A stretch of 64,000 bases of DNA from Reticulitermes speratus (Eukaryota; Arthropoda; Insecta; Blattodea; Rhinotermitidae). The notes below the pieces were generated by a model. It had not been told where the DNA came from. It searched no databases and saw nothing but the letters and a program-made list of their open reading frames with translations. Of this stretch, positions 61,001 to 64,000 are shown one piece after another. Within the stretch, counting starts at the first letter, position 1. Every line of letters begins with the position of its first letter. The stretch lies in NCBI GenBank assembly GCA_021186555.1, contig JAJKFL010000026.1:4851709-4915708 (forward strand), written 5' to 3'. The position numbers and the translations under genes are program-made.

Positions 61001-63840
61001 CCCTTGAATGACCCATAGTGGTATAACCATCACGTCTATCTGAAGGAAATAACACTACCAAAATTTAGGTTATATTAATTTCATACAACTAGTTTGTTAC
61101 TGGTTGACTTCACTAACTGCCATCTGTAGGGAAATAAATATACTAGGCAGCTGTAGCACATGAACAGATGCCTCTAACAGGCTGGGTCACAAGCCAACTT
61201 TCTGAAAGTACCACAGCCATTTCTACTGGGTGCATGGCTCCACTCTACAGGCACAACTTTGAAGCCATAGAATAATAAACATACATGATGACAATACAGG
61301 AGATAGGAAATTATGAACGAAAATCAATTTTTTTGCCCACTGATTTCCAATTGAAAGTACTTAAAATGACAACAACATGCCAATTTACAGTACTTTATTT
61401 GTTTTATTTTATTTTCGGACTTTTAATTTATTCCCTGCTGACAGGATCATTCCACTATGCTCCACATTCCTACCACATCCCCATCAATGCTACACAATCC
61501 CACCATTTCACAGCACTGATAATTCAACATTACTCTCGGACCACCCGCCCACCTCCTGATCATTACCGTACATCTTAACCCTCACTCCCAATCTCCAGCC
61601 TGTGCCACAGGCATCCCAGCCAGTACGCCGAGGCCCTGCCCAGTGCATACCACTACGACCACCATTGGCTTGCCACTGTCCTCCCCATAACTACATACAC
61701 TACCCTTACTTCCCACATCACTAATCTTCCGGGACTGCTTGGCTGAAGATAAAGAAAATATGATCCTTTCACACACTGGCAACTATTTACCCAACAACAT
61801 AGAGCATTCCAGAAGACTTAAATCATTAAGAAATGGTAGGTTAATATTCTCCATGTAAACAGAATCATACTCACAGTAGCTGAATTCACTTGCTCAGTGA
61901 TTTCTTGTACCGCTGGAGGAAGAAGTTGCATCCATAAGTTCTGCATCACACCTGAATGGACCAAGCTCTGAGAAAACTCTGTTTGAGAGAGCACCAGAAG
62001 TACATTCATCAATGTTACAGCAAAACTGAACTGCCCAGGCATCTGCAACAAATGACATAACATTACCATGTTTGTTGATAACATATGTGCAAGTAAAATA
62101 TCTCTGTGTTTGTCAGCATTCATGTTCAGCTGCATCACGTGGTACCATAATGTTGTTGCTTGTGTGTATGTGCACACTCTCATATACATGTGAAAAATGG
62201 ATTACATTCATATTATTCCTCACATTTCATGAAGTTTTTGTAATATGCATTAGAGTTTACAGAAAAATTTAACATATTAACATTTTATGCAAGAGCAATC
62301 AATCAGAAGACAAACAAATAAAACATGGGCACTCTTCTGCTTACAAACATACCACATATGAACTTTCAGAGACATGAACACACCTGTGCAAATGTCTAGG
62401 TGCCTGTGAAAGTGTTGACAGTGGTAGTATGAAAAGGTGAACTGTTATAATGGAAATTAAGTGGACATCATTAAGCAATATGAAAAAAGTGGGGAAGTGA
62501 TAAACATTGCACATACTTTTGAGATGAAATAATTCAGCATGTTTGCTACTGATAACAGTAAAGTGTACTTCTGAACAAACTGACATACGAATGCCTCTGG
62601 AACCTAACTCATTTGTAATTAGAACAGCGCCTGTATCAAGAATATAAATGGCTTTTGTGAACACATATCACAAACTTTATTTTAATATCACCGTGCATTT
62701 TTGAACATTAATACTGTTTTACACCAACCAAATGCACTTATTTATTTAAAGAACACTAAAATTTTCTTTAAAATATTAGATAAAAACCCCTACATATGTT
62801 TCGGCTTATCGATAAGCCATCTTCAGGGGGTGTCACAACTGCTTGCTTCTAAAAACACGTACACATATTGGTCCTCTGTGAGATATGGTGATGACTACAC
62901 TCCTCAACAGAGGACCAATATATGTACGTGTTTTTAAAAGCAAGCAGTTGTGACACCCCCTGAAGATGGCTTATCGATAAGCCGAAACATATGTAGGGGT
63001 TTTTATCTAATATTTTAAAGAAAATTTTAGTGTTCTTTAAATAAATAAGTGCATTTGGTTGGTGTAAAACAGTATTAACATATCACAAAGTAATTTTACA
63101 GCAGACAGTACTGTAGTTTGTAGGATTGGGAGGGAGATTAATAATCACGTATTAACGTCAAAATGGTGGAAAATTTTATTGAGATTCAACAGGGAATCAT
63201 TTCTTTTCTACTTTCATCGTTCAGTCTCTCTTGTCCTGTCGTTTATCTCTTCCATACCTATATCTTGCTCCCCAGCTGCTCTCTTAAAACAGTGAAATAC
63301 TGTTACGTACTCAGCTTTGTGTCTTTGTAATGAACGTAAACCATAATTACACTACTCCACATATCTCCTACATACTTACCCGTCACATGGCACTGTTTCA
63401 AATATACAGGTGCCACCTGTAAAAACTATTACTGCATAAAATAACATAACATACACACACACTCCTCAGATATCACATGTACATAGTCACAAACAATCTA
63501 TATTATACATAGGTTACCTGAAGGATGTGTCCCACAGCTGCAAGGACCTTGCTAACGACTTTAGATTGCCTAAAGTTGTCCTGCCATCCTTCGCTCCATG
63601 TCAGTATATTCAGCAACTTCTGCATAAGACACAGACTCAAAGTGCAGGTCATGTGACCACGAGGGGCCAAATCTTTCTCTTTGCCCTTCCCCACATTCAT
63701 TTCTGTAGGTTTCTGTCCTGGTTGCTTCTGTTCTTCATGCTGCATGAAGTCATCAACACTGGGGCCACACGGTAAGTTGTACACTTCGATTCCCACGATC
63801 TGACAGCTCGCTTGCACCAGGCAGTCCGCTGTGATTGTAT
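51249..63840 (-). CDS. Nup188-like nucleoporin, C-terminal 774 residues
   Basis: This encodes the C-terminal part of a large alpha-solenoid nucleoporin of the inner ring of the nuclear pore complex (Nup188 family; partner of Nup93 in known complexes). Seven exons on the minus strand, 63,840-63,518, 62,042-61,875, 60,814-60,530, 58,596-58,433, 56,968-56,581, 54,693-54,454 and 52,007-51,249, join in one frame. Helical, Leu-rich segments include YKPALEMLTILLQSKQHLFL and TLIRELSQFKYTWRL. The key match is LELSLALVASQGIMHLMD followed by EKQLIKREIGAEMALFLEYA, which from memory parallels the vertebrate Nup188 C-terminus (VVASQ..LRD, DKQRMKQEL, L..L.RYFRR). The family is about 1,700-1,900 residues, so the rest lies right of the window. 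Alternative: the related Nup205, less likely. The protein ends in an unusual ~235-residue Ser-rich tail. Confidence 0.8.
53052..53320 (+). mobile_element. SINE family S1, diverged, in a Nup188 intron
   Basis: Head AGGATAGCCCAGTCAGTATA (A-box region), B-box-like GGGTTAAATTCGAA, and body CTGAGACCTACCAGTCTCCT and CTATACCTCCACTCCCTCAC. About 15-20% different by eye from 25,730. Confidence 0.65.
53445..53930 (+). mobile_element. MITE family M1, copy 2 (Nup188 intron)
   Basis: Ends CAGTGGACCCTCGAACTTCG and GAAGTTCGAGGTTCCACTG with TA on each side (53,443-53,444 and 53,931-53,932). 486 bp. It carries a 15-bp extra AACTTGAAAGTCGAA near the right TIR compared with copy 1. Confidence 0.88.
54015..54075 (+). 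repeat. Hammerhead-like family 2, decayed copy
   Basis: GGGCAGAAGATGGAGGCAAC, AGATTCCTCTAAAATGTTGG. Core bases are mutated (CAGAAGA, TAAA). Confidence 0.35.
54321..54412 (+). mobile_element. Single-arm hammerhead element (Nup188 intron)
   Basis: One arm of the 39,957-40,127 palindrome, almost identical: CTGAGGA (54,326-54,332), GGGGAC/GTCCCC, GAAA (54,353-54,356), CGTTG, TA, then ACGAATTGACGCGGCTGTGC. It lies antisense to the gene, ~40 nt after the exon f donor. Confidence 0.7.
54454..54693 (-). CDS. Nup188-like exon f
   Basis: Acceptor CTATCTGTGCAG, donor GTATGTGT. 80 codons, phase 0: TSRTPSPGVGRYVTCPLAGG, MDKYRITMGLELSLALVASQ, QWEKQLIKREIGAEM. A second possible donor 25 nt downstream (GTGAGA) would break phase with the last exon. 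Confidence 0.85.
55690..55830 (+). repeat. Interspersed repeat X
   Basis: Shares TTTTGTATGGTGGC(A)CC, GGGCCCTCAGTACAGAACTT and GGCGTCTCCTAGATTTTTGG with 24,180-24,430. In a Nup188 intron. Confidence 0.6.
55935..56206 (-). mobile_element. SINE family S3, copy 2
   Basis: Minus orientation: CCAGTGGCCGTGCGGTCTAA at the head, B box GGTTCGAATCCC at about 56,135-56,146, and the body through GGTCTCTGCGACGAGCTGGT. Poly(A)-type tail at 55,938-55,950. In a Nup188 intron. Confidence 0.85.
56581..56968 (-). CDS. Nup188-like exon e
   Basis: The acceptor CCTCCCTCTCCTAAG has a strong pyrimidine tract; donor GTAAGTGT. 1 nt completes AG|T (Ser), then 129 codons: HSVFPCLAYSCTLKVEAACS, YRLLDVVCLCMATLIPYSPS, FGSLIAFANICTSALGK. 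Ends phase 0. Confidence 0.82.
57084..57558 (-). mobile_element. MITE family M1, copy 3 (Nup188 intron)
   Basis: Inverted relative to copies 1 and 2. TA on both sides (57,082-57,083 and 57,559-57,560). 475 bp, same interior (ATTTTACCCAATATAAAACA). Confidence 0.88.
57778..57905 (+). mobile_element. SINE family S1, 3' part (Nup188 intron)
   Basis: CGACAGTCACCTCCGTCTAG, GGTTAAGAATGAGTGGCGCT, GCCTTCATGGCACGGAC, then a T-rich stretch and TTTACCTTTACC. No tRNA head. Confidence 0.65.
58433..58596 (-). CDS. Nup188-like exon d, with GC donor
   Basis: Acceptor TATTGGTTGCAG. 54 codons plus 2 nt: KAVMVCLGSCVSYLIHPRLL, EDIEISPHLISIQN. The donor reads CAG|GCAAGT, a GC-AG intron with otherwise consensus donor bases. 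The next GT downstream would not keep phase with exon e. Confidence 0.78.
59031..59215. mobile_element. 185-bp pogo/Tigger-like MITE (Nup188 intron)
   Basis: CAGTCGATCTTGGTTATAAC and the inverted TATAACTGGGTTCGACTG, TA on both sides (59,029-59,030 and 59,216-59,217). Same length as 3,489-3,673. Confidence 0.8.
59855..60100. mobile_element. Decayed hammerhead fold-back (Nup188 intron)
   Basis: The left arm AATTGGTTTCTGGACTTTGT is mirrored by ACAAAGTCCAGAAACCAATT near 60,095. Inside, CTGAGGA (60,010-60,016), stem AAGC/GCTT and GAAA (60,037-60,040) are followed by CATCGTTA. An extra GGAAGC...GCTTCC hairpin lies at 59,922-59,943. The core geometry is less regular than elsewhere. Confidence 0.5.
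60530..60814 (-). CDS. Nup188-like exon c
   Basis: Acceptor TTCTATTGGCAG, donor GTAAGTAG. 95 codons, phase 0 at both ends: RPKRWTEQNWPQVYKPALEM to THEKSMFSIM. The cleanest coding exon of the gene. Confidence 0.88.
60938..61057. repeat. 60-bp tandem duplication
   Basis: AACACCCTTGAATGACCCAT to GAAATAACACT occurs twice in direct succession, identical or nearly so. It lies in the intron just upstream of Nup188 exon c. Confidence 0.9.
61875..62042 (-). CDS. Nup188-like exon b
   Basis: Acceptor TGTTGCAG, donor GTGAGTAT. 56 codons, phase 0 at both ends: MPGQFSFAVTLMNVLLVLSQ, FSQSLVHSGVMQNLWMQLLP. Hydrophobic helices of solenoid type. Confidence 0.85.
62786..62832 (-). ncRNA. Hammerhead ribozyme-like motif
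   Basis: ACCCC, CTGAAGA (62,820-62,826), stem II GGCTTATCGATAAGCC, GAAA (62,799-62,802), CATATG, TA, GGGGT. All stems paired. Confidence 0.68.
62955..63000 (+). ncRNA. Hammerhead ribozyme-like motif
   Basis: Mirror of the previous motif with identical core: CTGAAGA at 62,960-62,966, GAAA at 62,984-62,987, CATATG, TA, GGGGT. It lies antisense to Nup188. Confidence 0.68.
63518..63840 (-). CDS. Nup188-like exon a
   Basis: Acceptor CTCTTGTTTCAG, donor GGTAACCT. 2 nt then 107 codons: TITADCLVQASCQIVGIEVY, a charged linker QKPTEMNVGKGKEKD, and LSLCLMQKLLNILTWSEGWQ. Ends in phase 0. The preceding exon must end with one extra base and was not identified with confidence. Confidence 0.8.
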
Positions 63841-64000
63841 CTGAAACAAGAGTAGAAACTAGTAGCTGAGAAGTCCCTAATCCACTTGTAATGGTTGTTG
63901 AGGAGACCGTTGCACACTTTCACCAATAGTTGAGGAGCCCCTGCTTCACATGCACTCATAACTCAAGATGGATTTTCCCCCAGCATGACTGCAAATGTCA

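Larger units (their letters stand above)
62689..63081. mobile_element. Fold-back element with paired hammerheads (Nup188 intron)
   Basis: Nearly perfect arms (about 62,702-62,900 and 62,908-63,080). CACCGTGCATT lies at the left end and GTGCATTTGGTTGGTGTAAA at the right. The cores at 62,786-62,832 (minus) and 62,955-63,000 (plus) are intact. Arm identity suggests recent origin or gene conversion. Confidence 0.8.

Noticed and set aside
63842..63959. Peptide MSACEAGAPQLLVKVCN as a further Nup188 exon
   Set aside because: It would need a weak donor (G|GTCTCC) and a ~50-bp intron, and an in-frame stop lies just upstream without a good acceptor. The phase can be made to fit, but evidence is too thin.

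Overview
The window reads as nuclear DNA of an insect. Spliced genes sit on the minus strand with canonical GT-AG signals, and they are separated and invaded by LINE fragments, tRNA-derived SINEs, TA- and 8-bp-duplicating MITEs, fold-back elements and long satellite arrays. The LINE C-terminal peptides (for example [29 protein letters not shown]) are of a kind I associate with cockroach/termite genomes, so Blattodea is my best guess. This is inference; no database was searched.

Two host genes were reconstructed from splice signals and reading-frame phase. (1) The 3' part of a Nup188-like nucleoporin gene lies at 51.2-63.8 kb on the minus strand. Seven phase-consistent exons encode 774 residues, ending in a stop and a poly(A) signal. 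One intron has a GC donor, and the last exon adds a long Ser-rich tail. (2) About 3 kb downstream on the same strand is the 5' end of a PPP4R1-like gene (regulatory subunit 1 of protein phosphatase 4). It has a tiny ATG-GCG-G first coding exon at 48.05 kb, a 45-nt acidic microexon at 47.9 kb, and a third exon at 7.1 kb carrying [19 protein letters not shown]. The second intron is therefore about 40.8 kb and holds most of the repeats described here.

Region by region: 0-7 kb has a satellite end, LINE and MITE copies and a 29-bp array. 7.0-7.2 kb is PPP4R1 exon 3. 7.8-48 kb is the giant intron, with 64-, 114-, 24-, 49-, 17-, 52-, 23-, 50-, 44- and 39-bp arrays, fold-back elements, SINEs, hAT-like MITEs and a decayed Merlin/ISXO2-type transposase. 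48.0-48.4 kb is a CCAAT/CRE/YY1-type promoter region. 48.4-51.2 kb is intergenic. 51.2-63.8 kb is Nup188, with MITEs, SINEs and fold-back elements in its introns.

The most interesting system is a family of about 20 dispersed elements, many arranged as head-to-head inverted pairs. They share a core of CTGANGA, a variable stem, GAAA, a short palindrome, and TA or TC. This matches the hammerhead self-cleaving ribozyme consensus (stem I, CUGANGA, stem II, GAAA, stem III, NUH). Several copies keep matched stem I arms although the arm sequences differ, and the palindromic stem III changes sequence but stays a palindrome. A GTGCATTTGTTGGT-type motif often lies 25-50 nt downstream. Hammerheads are known from Penelope-like retroelements and from small non-autonomous retrozymes; assigning these copies to either is inference. 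A second theme is that some arrays appear to be amplified transposon ends: the 50-bp unit contains a SINE tail plus its target site, and the 39-bp unit is the 3' end of a LINE.
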